From Clitopilus passeckerianus (taxonomy: Eukaryota > Basidiomycota > Agaricomycetes > Agaricales > Entolomataceae), in contig CALYLX010000035.1 in assembly GCA_944990035.1 (NCBI GenBank), forward strand, positions 1-64,000: 64,000 bases of DNA. The letters run 5' to 3'. The notes below the pieces were generated by a model that had not been told where the DNA came from, did no database searches, and saw only the letters and a list, made by a program, of their open reading frames with translations. A program made the translations under genes and the position numbers. Each line of letters begins with the position of its first letter. The first letter of the stretch is position 1. Shown piece after piece: positions 34,379 to 46,778 of the stretch.

Positions 34379-35608
34379 TTAGAAGGACAAGGTCTGACCG
34401 GCGTTGGCGACAACGGAGGACTTGACAGAACTAGCAACGATCAGGGAGTAAGAGTAAGGTGCCTTAGTGAAGGTGCCGACGGGAGCAGTGTTAGAGGCTC
34501 CACCGAAGTCATTGCCAGTGGCAACGGCGTATCCGGTGTCGGTAGCGTAGAGAGGCTTGTCAGTGCCTGTATTCCGAGTATTAAGCCAAGCACTGGGGAA
34601 GTCGAGAAACATGAACTCACCAGTCCAAACATTGTTCTCAACAAGGAGTTGAGCACCGTCGCGGGTGTTAATGCCATCGCTGTTGTTTTCGAAGTAGTTG
34701 TTGAAGATGTGGCCGTGACCGAAGCGGAAAGAGGGAGTGCGAGAGTTGAGGTTGCTCCAGTAGTTGTTGGCGTAGGTGACGGTGATAGCAACGTCCTCAG
34801 ATCCATTGCTGTCGGAGTGACCAACGAGGGAGGCTTTCCAGTGGTTGTAAAGCTTGCTGTTGCTGACAGTGACACCAGAGCTGCCGTGGGTGATATCGAG
34901 AAGACCGTCATAGTAATCCTGTCCGACTCTGTCAGTGTGAACCTTCCCGGAATATCCTGTTTTACTGACCTTGTCATGATCCCTGTCGCTGCTCAAGTCT
35001 GCATGATCAACCCAGACTTGGGAAGCCTCCTGGATGCCAATAGCATCTCCAGCCTCAGCCAAAACTTTGGAAATCTTGACGTTTCGGATAATGACGTTCT
35101 TCTCTGAGATAACACGAAGACCGACGCCAACAAGGGAAGACCCCTTGGCCCCGATGACGGAAGTATTAGAGCCAACTTTCACGACGGTGTTGCCAGTGAT
35201 TGTGCCTATAATGATGATGAGTATGTGCAATGGTTTCTTCAGACGGGTAAGTACCAGAGATGATGACAATCTTCTTTGCCGTGCCTGACACCGCAGAGGT
35301 CAAGGCGGCGAGGGTAGTGACGGTCGTCTGAGTACCTCCAGAACCACCCGTCGTTCTAAAAATAGACACAACATGAGCGTTATATACTTAGAACGAACAT
35401 TGTGAGGTTCGAATCGTAACTCACCCTCCATTCAGCGTTGCATATCCGACATTTGCCGCATCACCGACAGCAGCCCTCTTGACAACAGAAGGAACAGCCT
35501 ACATGAAGTTCAAGATTTAAGATCATGCGAGCACACGTCATAGCGAATGCAACATACCGAGACAACTTGGATGGCGGCGAACGCGACGAGCGACTGGAAC
35601 CACTTCAT
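34379..35608 (-). CDS. Pectate lyase, polysaccharide lyase family 1
   Basis: Starts MKWFQSLVAFAAIQVVS, a signal peptide, then AVPSVVKR, a Kex2-like propeptide end. The right-handed beta-helix shows VKVGSNTSVIGAKGSSLVG, NVIIRNVKISKV, VWVDHADLSSDRDHDK, DYYDGLLDITHGSSGVTVSN and SKLYNHWKASLVGHSDS. The catalytic region NSRTPSFRFGHGHIFNNYF contains the RxPxxR motif, and VENNVWTG follows. Asp residues in the DHADLSSD and YDGLLD segments are the usual Ca2+ ligands. Introns: GTATGT after the signal, GTGAGT after the SGTITG region, a 48 nt one splitting DHDK/DYYDG, and one after NNVWTG. The enzyme is secreted and cleaves polygalacturonate by beta-elimination, which implies growth on plant material. Confidence 0.92.
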
Positions 35609-35678
35609 TCTGCAGTAAACTGAGCTTAGAAGACGTTAGAAACGAGTTCTTGTTCTGTTCAAGTCCACCCTGAAGAGG

Positions 35679-35685
35679 TTTTATA
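35679..35685 (-). promoter_or_regulatory. TATA box of the pectate lyase gene
   Basis: TATAAAA on the minus strand about 70 bp upstream of the ATG at 35608. Confidence 0.5.
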
Positions 35686-36702
35686 CCTGCGTCTACGCCG
35701 CTCGGAAAATCATTGGACTTTGCGTTGTCGTTGCCTCTCCACTGTGCGTAGCTTCGCCCTTCGCTCCAACGTAGCTAGCGGTCCGCGGTCCCGCACCGGA
35801 CCTCTTATTTGGAGTACAGAGTGGCCCTGGAATCAGCTACCAGAGTATTCAGTCTGCCCCAATGTGCGTTGCATCCCCGCCATATGTCGCAAGTTTCATG
35901 TCAAGGTGGGGAGACTTAACGGGCCGCCCGGGAAATAACCAAAATATATCAATCTTGTGTGATATAGGCGTCATTTCAGATTTCAGGCATCTGGGGACAA
36001 GGTGTGTCGACATCTGCGGGGTTGGTGGTCTGCTGATGCGGGCCCTGTCGAGAAGCATTGATGGTGGGCACCAGCCGATCGGTGAATAGTAGTGATGTTG
36101 TTCAATGAGAGTGTTATATTATTTGCGTCTCTAAGTCTGAAGAAGATATTTGCCAAGGATGATTGAGTGAATTGAGTGACGAATCTTGGCTCCTGGGGAC
36201 ACCCAATTCGGAGGATCGACAATCAAGAGCTCATTTCTTACGAGAATTAGACATGAGAGATGAAAAAACTGACTAGAATCCAAGCGCAGGGCTCTATCCC
36301 TGGTCAATGGCCCGTCGTAAGTTTAGCTGTCACCAGGAAAACACAGAGACGTGCGGTCACCTGGTGATTGTGTTTGGGAAAAATCGGTTCAAACTGAGCG
36401 TGAATTCAGAGGCAAGATTGGCAAATGCCGATGTCTGAGTTCAAAATAAACCACGTTTATTTCCAGCCCTCAAAACTACGACCGATTTCTACGAGCTCCT
36501 GGACACTCCGCAAAGGCGATTTTCTCGGAAGAATTTTGGAACATCTCTCGCTGCTTGTGTAAAGTATAGTTGTCTGAAACTTGAGGTATGCGTGCAATAC
36601 TGTTTCTCGCGAGCTCAACGTCTGATCCACTGGGAGCGCAGATATTTGAAGCCTTCTTGCTCAGGCTTGAGGGAAGTTCCAAGCTATTCCAAGTAAAAGA
36701 GT
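35686..36702. other. Intergenic region between divergent genes
   Basis: About 1 kb between the pectate lyase and the F-box gene, transcribed away from each other. The short open frames have no features. Confidence 0.4.
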
Positions 36703-37965
36703 ATGGAGACCAGAGGTCGACCTTATCTGACCGATCTCCCGAACGAAATTGCATTTCTCATCTTGAAGTCGCTTCGCCCCAAGTATGAGCCAGATCCTCC
36801 TGGTCCGCACCCCGCACATTCTTGGCATACTCGCTTGATCTCCTCATATACAGGATACTGGGATGAGATGCGCATATTTGCCTCCCTGAGGTTGACATGT
36901 CGCACGATGGATCGGAAAGTCTGCCCGCTTCTGTACGAGAACCTGGTCATTCGATTGACACGCTCAACCGGCCTAGAAACCATCGATGCCGTTCTCAGTC
37001 ACAATGCCCAGCATGTCCAAACCATTCTCGTCGATGGTAGTGAAGAGCCGTTAGAAAGCCAACATTGGACTCAAGCCAGTGAAATCCTTGGCCGAGGGTT
37101 GGGATTATGTGTCAACTTGAGAGCACTTAGCTGTCAAGGGACTCACTGTCTATTTCAAAACAGGAAGTGGTCGTCCAAGGCTTTCAAAACCCCTCCTCCT
37201 CGCCTCGTGTCTCTGTGTATAACGCCATCACATATGGACGTATCATATGGCCTTCAGGTTCTTGGGCGTCAACTTCGGACCCTGGAGCTCCATCAATGGC
37301 GACCAACTCGTACCATCCCCCTCCACATACCCATAGAACTACCTTTCCTCGAAGAACTCACAATTAGTCTTGGTCAACCAGAACCAGGGGATCTACGGAG
37401 ACTCATATCCCGCATAGGTGTCCAAGATCCCGCAAAAAAGACGCGCACTACTCCCCTCCGCACCCTCAACGTGATCGACGCTAGAACCGATTTACATGGC
37501 CTCTTGTTAATCAACAACATCGGCATGCATTTGACCACTCTCCGTATCATCGGTCCCCATTCGCGGCAATTCTTCAGTGATGATGTTCTACAACAACTCC
37601 GTAAAATCTTAGACGCATGCCCCAATATTAAAAGTCTTCACCTTCAACTCGAAGCCCAACCAAAAAGCCTTCTCTGGATCCCCGCCAAATTAGAACATCT
37701 CACACTATACATACACACCGGCGTTCGATACTGTTACTCTTCCCCCTGGCCCCCGGAGGTCGAGACTCTGAGGAGTATCGCCACACGGAAACAGCTTCGC
37801 CTTCGAACCCTTATTTATCTGCACCAGAGATACGGCGACCGTGGTTCCCTCGGACCTGAACAATGCGCTTCCTTGTTAGATGTTGGCGTAGATGCTGAAG
37901 AGCTCGACGCTGACCCTGAGCAGTGGGTTCGCGCAGAAGGATACAAATTCACCTTTTCCCCCTGA
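36703..37965 (+). CDS. F-box protein, single exon
   Basis: A 420-residue intronless protein starting METRGRPYLTDLPNEIAF. The F-box-like start (LTDLPNEIAFLILKSL, then IFASLRLTCRTMDRKV, PLLYENLVIRL) is followed by irregular leucine-rich segments: LGLCVNLRALSCQG, PPRLVSLCIT, LRTLELHQW, LPFLEELTISLG, LRTLNVIDA, LTTLRIIGPH, CPNIKSLHLQLE and LEHLTLYIH. It ends GYKFTFSP. This is the usual form of the expanded mushroom F-box families and probably acts as an SCF substrate adaptor. It is not a close copy of the F-box-like gene at 6837-8123. The region just after the stop shares a short repeat with the 3' flank of the Ppo gene. Confidence 0.8.
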   Translation: METRGRPYLTDLPNEIAFLILKSLRPKYEPDPPGPHPAHSWHTRLISSYTGYWDEMRIFASLRLTCRTMDRKVCPLLYENLVIRLTRSTGLETIDAVLSHNAQHVQTILVDGSEEPLESQHWTQASEILGRGLGLCVNLRALSCQGTHCLFQNRKWSSKAFKTPPPRLVSLCITPSHMDVSYGLQVLGRQLRTLELHQWRPTRTIPLHIPIELPFLEELTISLGQPEPGDLRRLISRIGVQDPAKKTRTTPLRTLNVIDARTDLHGLLLINNIGMHLTTLRIIGPHSRQFFSDDVLQQLRKILDACPNIKSLHLQLEAQPKSLLWIPAKLEHLTLYIHTGVRYCYSSPWPPEVETLRSIATRKQLRLRTLIYLHQRYGDRGSLGPEQCASLLDVGVDAEELDADPEQWVRAEGYKFTFSP

Positions 37966-38024
37966 TGCATCGTAGGACTACACCGAGATTTTGTATGGCA
38001 TTGGAACTATAAATGTGATTATCC
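37961..38024 (+). repeat. Dispersed short repeat, copy 1
   Basis: Begins at the stop codon of the F-box gene. Shares GGACTACACCGAGATTT exactly, then about 40 further bases with scattered differences, with 43056-43116. Both copies lie at or just after a gene end on the same strand. Confidence 0.6.
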
Positions 38025-38961
38025 TCGTCACGTCACGTGAATTTATTCCACTACGGCCGACTAGCGGGATGGCGCGCTACCCTACCATCAGCAAGTGAGA
38101 TGAATTGTATTCAAGTTTGCAGCAGTTTGCCAGAAATCCTGAGCCTGAGGTCATAAACCGGGCAACGGCTACTATAACGTTTTGGACTACCACGACGGGG
38201 AGGTCCTTGGCCAACGCTGTTGCTGTTCTCACCTCCTTCGTCATTCATGATGGCACTCCGTACTGTACTGATCTATAGAACGTTGTGGATAGTGGAGGGA
38301 AAGCCTTTCTTCGCCCGGTGAATTTCTGGGCAAGGCACAAAGGATCATGGGTTCAACGATCTGGTGGTTGTGGTAGGATTCAATCTGGAATAGAAAGTTC
38401 CAAGTTCATCATCTCAGCCAAACAACGCCAAGCAAGCTGCTGCAAACTTCCTCCTCCTCCATCACATGGCCAGGATATCGAACTCCAGTTTCCTTCGTGC
38501 GACAGGGCTTCATGCGACGTTCAGAAGGTCCATACTTAATGCCAACTGGCAGATATGTGAGAGGCGATCTGGAGCTGTGAATTGTAGATTGCAGCGCTCA
38601 GTCGCTCTCAACTGGGGAAATGCAGACATTTTCGCACCTCGCACTGCTCTTGTAGCAATCCGTGGCTGTTTCGAAGACATGAAGGCCAATAAGACTGCCT
38701 TGAACCGAGAAAACTTTCCAGATATTTGGCCAGATTCAGTCCTCGGACACTAAAGACGCAAGATTTTCTGTGTAGCCGTCGTGACAGGGTTCTGACGTCT
38801 TGACAAACACTATCTAAGACGAATGACTGGCCCTCAAAGGATCATATCCAATATTGCATTCCGCACTACGCCCTTTTGGTTTCATCCGTCAGATCATATA
38901 AAGGATGCATGAGAATGTGAGTAAACTTTTGCCGCTTTCTCAGAGAGGGCCTTTGACAGAC
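38025..38961. other. Upstream region of the Ppo gene
   Basis: No gene recognised. The open frame at 38466-38753 has no domain. A TATA box (TATAAAGG) starts at 38897 and helps decide the start of the next gene. Confidence 0.4.
38897..38904 (+). promoter_or_regulatory. TATA box of the Ppo-type gene
   Basis: TATAAAGG lies immediately before the first in-frame ATG (38905). That ATG would be too close to be in the mRNA, so the next ATG at 38962 is preferred. Confidence 0.5.
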
Positions 38962-41900
38962 ATGACGGATTTCTCAGCTTCTCAACTCCTAGGCTTGGGC
39001 ATTGACACTGCCTACCTTGCTCGTCGTCCAGTTCCAGATGCACCTACTGGCTATTATGACTGGCAGGTCACCACAGATACTGCCGACGACGTCCAAGGTC
39101 ACTCAACGGCCACCAACCTGCTGAATCGGAGTCAAGCATTCAAGCGCAAGGGTGGCTTCCAGCCCAAGGCGGGCGACATGGTCAGTCACTGCGACGTGAT
39201 TAATACTGATCCCTGACTCACCTACTCATTAGGCTGCTTTCCTTGACGCCGCCCAGAATCCAACTGCTATTAATGACAGAAAGCTAGCTGTAAGCCTCTT
39301 CGTTAAGTTATATACCAGGTGCTTATGATTATTCTCACAGTTCGCAACTGGGCTCGGAATCCTGGCAAAGATTGATCCCAACACAGACCTTTCTAAGAAG
39401 CTCAACAATACCGTAATCAATACACTTTATAACACTGTGCCACATCCTCCAGCTTCGTTCCTCGGCAGGCAGCATTGTTTCCGGGCGGCTGATGGTGGTG
39501 GAAACAACTTAGAGAACCCGAATCTTGGCCGAGCTGGAACGACCTACGCGCGCAGTGTCCAAGGGAAAGCTGGGCTACCTAAGTCCTCTCTTCCGGATGC
39601 TGGCCTCATTTACGATGCGATTTTGAAGAGGAAGCGGGTGAGTGCTTCCGACAACAAGCTTCAGCTGGCTGCTCATCCACATTCCAGTGCATCGACCATG
39701 AAGGAGGAATGTCTAGCTTCATTTTTGCCTTTGGGTCCCTCATTACGCATTCCGTCTTCCGAACGGATCTCAGGAACATGAACGTCAACAATGCCAGCTC
39801 TTACCTCGATTTGAGCCCTCTATACGGCGACAGTGAGTACTTCCTCTTCGTCCTGGAATGTAGATCCTAAATCTCCCCACAGACCAAGCAGCTCAAGACA
39901 AAGTCCGAGACAAAGCCTCCGGACGTGGCCTGCTGCACCCCGATACTTTCTCCGAAGAACGCCTTCTCTTCGTTCCTCCTGCTTCAAGTGTTCTCCTCAT
40001 TCTTTTCAGCCGAAACCACAACGTAGATTTGCCATTTATTGTCATTATTTCCTTAGCTCCGAACTGACCCATTGAGGAACAGTATCTCGCTGAGAAAATC
40101 TTGAAGATCAACGAGAAGAAGAGGTGGTCTGATCCCCCTCCGGAAGACGAGGATAAGCGTGCACTCCAAGACGAGGAAATCTTTCAGACCGCTAAGCTCA
40201 TCAAGTAAGTCTCACCGCGTACTCAGATCACATAAAATACTGACTAATATCGAAGCTGTGGCCATTTCATGAGCGTCGTCATAGGTGACTATGCCGCTGG
40301 ATTCCTTGGTTCCTCAGAGGGCATCAACTGGAACATTAACGCCATCGATGTACGTTCTATCATGTACTTGAGTATTGGATGGTGCTTAAGTTCCGCTATC
40401 AATAGGAAATCAAAAGCAAGGACCTCAATGTTGCACGTGGTCAAGGCAATCACGTCAGCGTTGAATTCAACATCGTCTACCGCGTAAGTCCATATCGCTT
40501 CCTCGATGAAAATGACTTTTCAATTTGGTTCAGTGGCACGCAACTATTTCCGAGGTCGACGAACAGTGGACCAACAACGTCTTCGGGAATGTCTTTGGTG
40601 ACAAGGCCTTCGAAGACTACACCCTCTCCGACTTTGCTACTGTCGCTAAAGTTTTCGCCGAGATCAACCCCAATCCTGCTGAGCGCACCTTTGCTGGACT
40701 CCAACGAGGTCCCGACGGCCGCTTCAACGATGATGACCTCGCCAACATTCTCTACAGGGCCACAGAAACACCTGCTGGTTCCTTTGGTGGCCGCAAGACC
40801 CCTGCAGCCCTCCGACTCGTCGAGATGATGACCATCGAGCAAGCTCGTGAATGGGGTGTTTGCACAATGAACGAGTTCAGGAAATTTCTCGGCTTGAAGC
40901 AGTTCAAGACTTTCGAGGATTGGAATCCCGACCCAGAGATCGCAGGAGCAGCAAGGAAGCTCTACGGTCATGTTGATAATTTGGAACTTTACGTTGGTCT
41001 CCAAGCTGAGTCAACTATGCCTTTGACGCCTGGTTCCCGCTTTGCTTGTGGTTTCACTACCACTAGGGCTATCCTCGGCGATGCTATTGCCCTCGTGCGT
41101 GGTGATAGGTTCTACACCAGCGATTTCACTCCTACCAACATGACAACATGGGGATTCTACGACTGCCAACGTGATTTTGACAATGGTGCTTCCGGAGGAG
41201 AGAGTGAGCTGGTTTACTGCCAAGTCGAAAACGTTGACTGACATTCTTTGTAGTCCCTAAGCTCATTCTCCGCCACCTCCCTCGTCACTTCCCCTACGTG
41301 AGTAGACTTGATATTGCCGATGTGAAGTGCGCTTTTCTCATCAAATCTTCCAGAACTCCGTCTATTCTGCATACTCCTTCTTCACCCCCAAGCACATGAA
41401 GGAAAGCATGACTGCTCGTGGTGTCGACAAGAAGTATACTTTCGACCGCCCTGTTCCCATGAAACCCCCTGTACCTCTCAATACCTTCCAAGCCATCAAG
41501 ACCGTCTTCTCCGACCCAAACCGGTTCAAGCACATTTACGAGAAGTTCGGCTACGGCTCCATCCTCATGTTCGATGATCCTAAGCAGTGCGTGAATTTCT
41601 CCAAGTCTGATATGCGTTCACTAATATATCTTGTCAGGCACGACGCTGACAAGGCCATGGTGCTCCAAGCGCTGTTCCCCGACACCGGCCCCGACTCCTT
41701 GAACGAGCATATCGCCTGGTACGGCGCCAAAATCCAAGCGCTGATCCGCGAGAGGTCAATCACCTTCCCCAACACCGAAGGCAACTTCGTCGATATCGTT
41801 AAGGATGTCATTAACGTAGCAGCTGTGCACTTCTCTGCTGAGAAGCTGGTAAGTACCAGCATTCAACTACTGGCTCCATCGCGTACTAATCCATGAGGTA

Positions 41901-42957
41901 GACCGGAACCGACTTGAAGACCAAATCGAACCCTAATGGGGTCTACACTGAGAACGAGTGGTTTGATATGCTCACCGCCCTATTCACCTGCACTTTTGAA
42001 GTCTTCGACGACGCCGAGCACAGCTTTGCCTTTCATGAGGCTGCTACCGACGCTGGCCTCATCGTCGGGGCTTCCATCGCCAAGTCGCTCGTCGAGATTG
42101 CACCAATGGCGTCACCTACGATTTTCAAGCGTCTGATTGCTCGTGTCTCCCAGTATATCTGGCCTCCTGCCAGTAAGCCCCACTATCCCTTCATTAGCAA
42201 ACTGCTGGAGACCGGCCGCCCCATCGACGAGCTTCTTGGCAACATCATGGGCGTTGCAGTCGGCGCTTGCCCGAACTTCGCCACAGGTGCTGTTAACGTT
42301 GTCAATTTCTACCTGGACGACGAAAGGGCGAAGCAGAGGGATCATATTGTCAAGCTTGTGCAGGCGACGGATACGGTTAGTACTTCGCTCTTGAGAGGAT
42401 ACGTTTGCGAGGCTATGCGTAAGTATTCCCGCTTTTCTATCTGCAGTTTCAACCTGACTTCATTTTATAGGTCTGCGTCCTCAATTCGTTGGTTTGTGGC
42501 GAGAGGCCACTGTTGACACTACCGTCGAACAAGGCCCAGGTCTGCCACCTCTCCAGGTCAAGGCTGGTGACCGTATCCATGGAAGCTTCAGGAATGCCCA
42601 CCTTAACCCCAATGACTTCCCTGACCCACTCGCAATCAACCCTACTCGGCCATACAACTCCTACAACCTCAACGGCGCAGGCTTCCACAACTGCCTCGGA
42701 GTGAACTTTGCTGTTCAGACCATCACCGAGATCGTCAGGAATGTGTTTAGCCTGAAGAACATTCGTCGCGCCCCTGGTAATGCTGGCCAACTCGAGCATT
42801 TCACTCAGACTGTGCATCAAACTGAGGTCGACTTCTATATTCAACGCAATGGATCTGTTAGTCGCTGGCCAGGTTCGATCGTCATCCAGGTATGTTATTT
42901 CAAATTCCTTGCTTGGTGTGAGCTTGTACTGACTGGGGATTGCAGTATGATCCTTGA
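38962..42957 (+). CDS. Ppo-type fatty-acid dioxygenase / cytochrome P450 fusion
   Basis: Start chosen at MTDFSASQLLGLGI, 58 bp after the TATA element. The N-terminal haem-peroxidase (cyclooxygenase-like) domain shows VPHPPASFLG, FRAADGGGNN, LGRAGTTYARSVQG, LPDAGLIYDAILKRK, YLDLSPLYGD, RGLLHPDTFSEERLLF, ILFSRNHN and EFNIVYRWHATIS, with the catalytic Tyr and proximal His in YRWH. It continues MNEFRKFLGLKQFKTFEDW and LYGHVDNLELYVGLQAE. The C-terminal P450-like part has YTENEWFDMLTALFTC, ELLGNIMGVAVGACPNFA, LRPQFVGLWREAT and the haem-thiolate motif GAGFHNCLG. It ends IQ, intron, YDP. About twelve introns. The family oxygenates C18 fatty acids and isomerises the hydroperoxide, giving oxylipins that affect sporulation and defence. 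The N-terminus is somewhat short. Confidence 0.9.
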
Positions 42958-43055
42958 AGGCCTCGTAGTTGGGTTTCCTAACGTTTTTCTCATCTGCACT
43001 CATCAATCTTCCTTTATTATACTCACCAGTGTATTACGCATCGTCATGTCATCCA

Positions 43056-43116
43056 CCTGATCCATGGGACTACACCGAGATTTCGTATGCCATTGGGAAT
43101 ATGAATGTAATTATCG
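43056..43116 (+). repeat. Dispersed short repeat, copy 2
   Basis: Starts about 100 bp after the stop of the Ppo gene. Exact 17 bp match to copy 1 at 43067-43083, then a diverged continuation (TGTATGGCATTGG in copy 1 against CGTATGCCATTGG here). Confidence 0.6.
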
Positions 43117-43610
43117 TCCTGACTGGACACTGAGTACCTCAGTATAATCAAGCTACTGCCAAGCTGTTTCCGAGCAAGGTAGTTGTCTATTCGTACAATT
43201 GTCAAAGCCATGACCCAGACAGGGTGTCATTTGGATAGTGCACAAAATGCGGCCCAACAATCTCAACGAGTTCTTCAAATTCTGAGATAGGTATAAGGGG
43301 CGTCAGACAGTGAGACTATCAAAACTTCCAGAATATATTAATCATTTTCGAGTATTTTTGAACTATACGTGACGGTGCAGTAAATAATATACAGTGAAGG
43401 TATCGCAAAAAAGGAATAATCCCAGACGAGCTCCGCAGGCCGGGTGCCCATTCCATCATCCTGAAAGGACAGATACGGGCATTTCGTCATCTAGTCGTGG
43501 TAGTGCTTCATTCACAAGGATGGAGCATGTTCATCCCCGAAGGCTGGCGGGTATAAGGAGCTTCTAGGTGTGAGGAGCCATCAGCTCATGTCCAGCCAGC
43601 CGTCTTGTTG
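43117..43610. other. Intergenic region between convergent genes
   Basis: 3' flanks of the Ppo gene and RNA14. No gene recognised. AT-rich around 43330-43420. Confidence 0.45.
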
Positions 43611-46600
43611 TTAGTAACGCCGACGACCTCCTCCTCCCCCTCCCGGTCCTTGATACACGCCATAATCAGGAGGTGGACGAGCTTCTGTAGGACGAGTTGG
43701 ATCAGCGGGGAGTTGCATCATGGCTGCAGTGGACTTACGGCGAGGTGGAGGCGGAGGCGATCTACCACGAGGACCACTGCTTGGAATCACAGCGGTCCGG
43801 AACAAACCCATAAGATCATCAACACGGAAAACAGGACCTGTGGAGGCAACAGCAGCACACGTCAGCACAAGTATTTCCCAAGAACACAGAATACATACCG
43901 TCAAACGTTTTCGGATTCGGCAATTCTCCCATGAACCAAGACAAAATTTGTGGCACCGCAGCAGCATGTCGTCCTCCCTTATCCTCTTCCCTCTCCCTAG
44001 AATGAGGAGGCGCATGCCGTTCCCTGTCCTTTTCCCAATCACCCCTCCCGCCAGACGAGGGTGGGGGCGGGGGCGAGTATCTTCTGTGCGAAGGCCTATC
44101 CCGATGATCATGACGGTCTCTATCCCTGTTATCCCGATGGTCGCCTCCCCTCGGAGGGCTCATCGGCCGAGCGCGCTTATGTCCAGAACTGTATTCACCG
44201 GGTCCACCTCCACCTCTCTCATCCCGCTTGCGGTAGTCGCGATCCGGGGAGGGAGGTCGTTTCTGGCCGCTGCTGGGTTGACTGAGGGGTGCGTTGTTGG
44301 ATACGAGAGATGTTTGCGTTTCTGCCTTGCCGAGGGGTTGGGAACCGGTTGTGTTGGTGGGGGTGACCTTTTTGGAAGCCATGGCTGCGCCGAGGTCGCG
44401 ATAGGCGATGGGGTCGATACCGAGGTAGCTGTGACGGATAGAGAACCTTTTGATGGGGTGGTCTGTTGAGATGTCAGAGAAGGTTCCAAGCAGCGCAAGG
44501 GAGGACGACGTACCGTTTGCATAAACCTCTGCAAGACGCCTGTCGAAATTCCTAGAAGACTCCAGGTCTCCATATTGATATTCGTAACGGGCCCATCTCT
44601 CCCAAATAGGCTTCGCCTTTTCAGGAGGGAAGCTCTTGATGACACGTTCGAACAAGGCCCTGGCGTCTGAAGTTGAAAGGTGGTCAGTACGATATTAGGG
44701 AAATGAGCGGTGGAAATCTGCTCACTGTTTTCTTCGTTGATGGAGATGAGGAAGCCCAGATATCTCAAAACATATTCAGGCTCATCAGGGAAAAGCTCCA
44801 ACCCCTTCTCGAAGATCCTATTCGCGATCTCAACATTCTCCTTGTCCGACTTGTCAGCCGGAGCATTATGGTATTCAACCAATGCTACGAAGCAACCATC
44901 AGCAAACCCGTCACGAAACAGAATGAAAAACCTCCTTACCAGCAGCTTCATACACCTGCCACGGACAAAACTTATCCCTCCTAAACTTCCCAAACACCGC
45001 CCTATGTTTCTTCACCCCCTCCGCCCTCCTCGCAAACCTCAAATACATAATGATAGCCAACCCATACTCATACTTATGCACCTCCAACTCCGACACCTTC
45101 GACTTCCCAGGTCCATCGTGATCCGAATTGAATGAAGAACTGGTGGATTGAGATTGCTGAGATTGACTGGGCTGGCTGTCACCGACACCAAGACCCGGGA
45201 CGTCGTCTGCACCGCCGCCGCCGCCACGAGAGGCTTGGTTGGTCTCGTTACCGAGCCCTTGGAGGAGGTTGGCGGCTTCGTCGGCTTTGGCTTTGATTTC
45301 GAGGAACTCGAGTTGTTTGCGGAGTTCGGCGAGGAAGGAGTCGTAGACGTTGTTGACGACGTCGTATTGGCGCTTTTCTTCCATGGCTTCGGCGTATGCG
45401 AAGGTGAGGAGGTAGCTGTGGAGGAAGAAGATATGAGTTGAGTAAGGGGATGGGCATGGAAGGCTGGGATACGAACCTGCGAGGCATAGCTTCATATCCC
45501 GCCTTGAGGGTTGCAAAGGCTTCATCGTGTTTACCAACGCTGTAGAGCCAGTCGTAGGCCATATACCTAAGCACAACGGTCAGCAAAGGAACAAGTCAAC
45601 GACGCTGGAAGACTAACCAGATTTCAGGGTAGAAGCGCATCGGGATGAGAGCTTTACGGTAAACCAGCTGAATACGGGCAATCAACGTCGCCCTCTGGTT
45701 TTCGTCCAGCTCGAGGGGGTTTCCTTCTTCCCACTTGAGGTAGTTTCGCCATCTCCCAAGCAAAGTGCGCTCTGGGAGCGTGAACGTGGGCACTGCTGGC
45801 AGAACGACTTCTGGCCGGGTTGGGCTGCCAGAACTTGACGGAGGATACAGCGGGTTGAGGTGGTTGTTCAGCTGGCGAAGACATTGTCTGGCTTGTACGT
45901 ATGCCGGAGACAAGTCTGTCAGGAACTTCTTTGCGGTGACTCGGTTGAGTTCGTTCTCGAACTTTTCCATATCTTGCCATAACTGTTCGATGTTCTCTAG
46001 GGGTATTTGGACAGCACGTTGGTAGACCTTGCGAATAGCATCCATCTTTTGGCCTTCCTCCCATGGTGTGGTGGCCTGTAGTCATCAGAGTCAGCAGTTG
46101 GTCGACGACCATAAGAGAAGTATGGTCACCTCTCCCGCTTTGAGGAATTGGATATAGTCCTTCCAAATGTCGCCGCTGTCCTTGTCCTGACCGACGTGGG
46201 TGAGGGCGAACTCATATGCCTTTCTCACATTTTCACGGGTCTGGGCTGTAACATTCGTGCGTCTGCAAATACTATGTTCGTATAAGTGCCTTGTTCTGCT
46301 GTAAACTTACTCACCGAACATACGAAAGGTAAAAGCGCCACAAATCGACAGACGGGGAACTCTTGAGCCATTGTCTGAACAGGTCTTCAGCCTCGCCGAC
46401 TGTGCTTGGGCTGTTTACCAAGTGGCCGAGGTATCGAATTTGAGCCGACGACTAACAAACAAAACGGGAAATCAGACATGCGCGCACGGGGACACGCTTC
46501 AGGTCACACACAGTATTTGGATAGACTTTGAGTAGCCTATCGAAAGCGTCTCGAATTTGGTTCAAATTGCCGGAATGTTCAGCAAGTTCTATTATTCGTC

Positions 46601-46778
46601 GCCATGCATCTGGATTGTGCGGATTCTCGTTGAGCTGGACATTGAGCTGGTCGGTTTCCGAAAGCTTGACACTCGATTTTGAGGATTCAGACTGTTGAAG
46701 GCTCTTCAAGGCATTTAGGATCTCGTCGGCTGGTTGAGTGCGTTCGCCCGCAAAACTGTCGTCTTCAGGCCCATTCAT
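43611..46778 (-). CDS. RNA14: mRNA 3'-end-processing factor RNA14 (CstF-77)
   Basis: Starts MNGPEDDSFAGERT. HAT (half-a-TPR) repeats run through most of the protein: NPHNPDAWRRIIELAEHSGN, IRDAFDRLLKVYPNT, RYLGHLVNSPSTVGEAEDLF, IWKDYIQFLKAGE, IRKVYQRAVQIPLENIEQLW, FYPEIW...YMAYDWLYSVGK, FAYAEAMEEKRQYDVV, MYLRFARRAEGVKKHRAVFG, ANRIFEKGLELFPDEPEYVL and KAKPIWERWARYEYQYGD. The Suf-domain end (PIKRFSIRHSYLGIDPIAYR) is followed by a Pro/Arg/Ser/Asp-rich tail. Near the C-terminus are LSWFMGELPNPKTFDG and VDDLMGLFRTAVIP, the monkeytail-like segment that binds Rna15-type partners. Nuclear, part of cleavage factor IA/CstF. Divergent from the GH85 gene. Confidence 0.93.

Noticed and set aside
38466..38753. 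95-residue plus-strand open frame upstream of the Ppo gene as a missing N-terminal exon
   Set aside because: No similarity to Ppo N-termini, and a TATA box lies between it and the gene.
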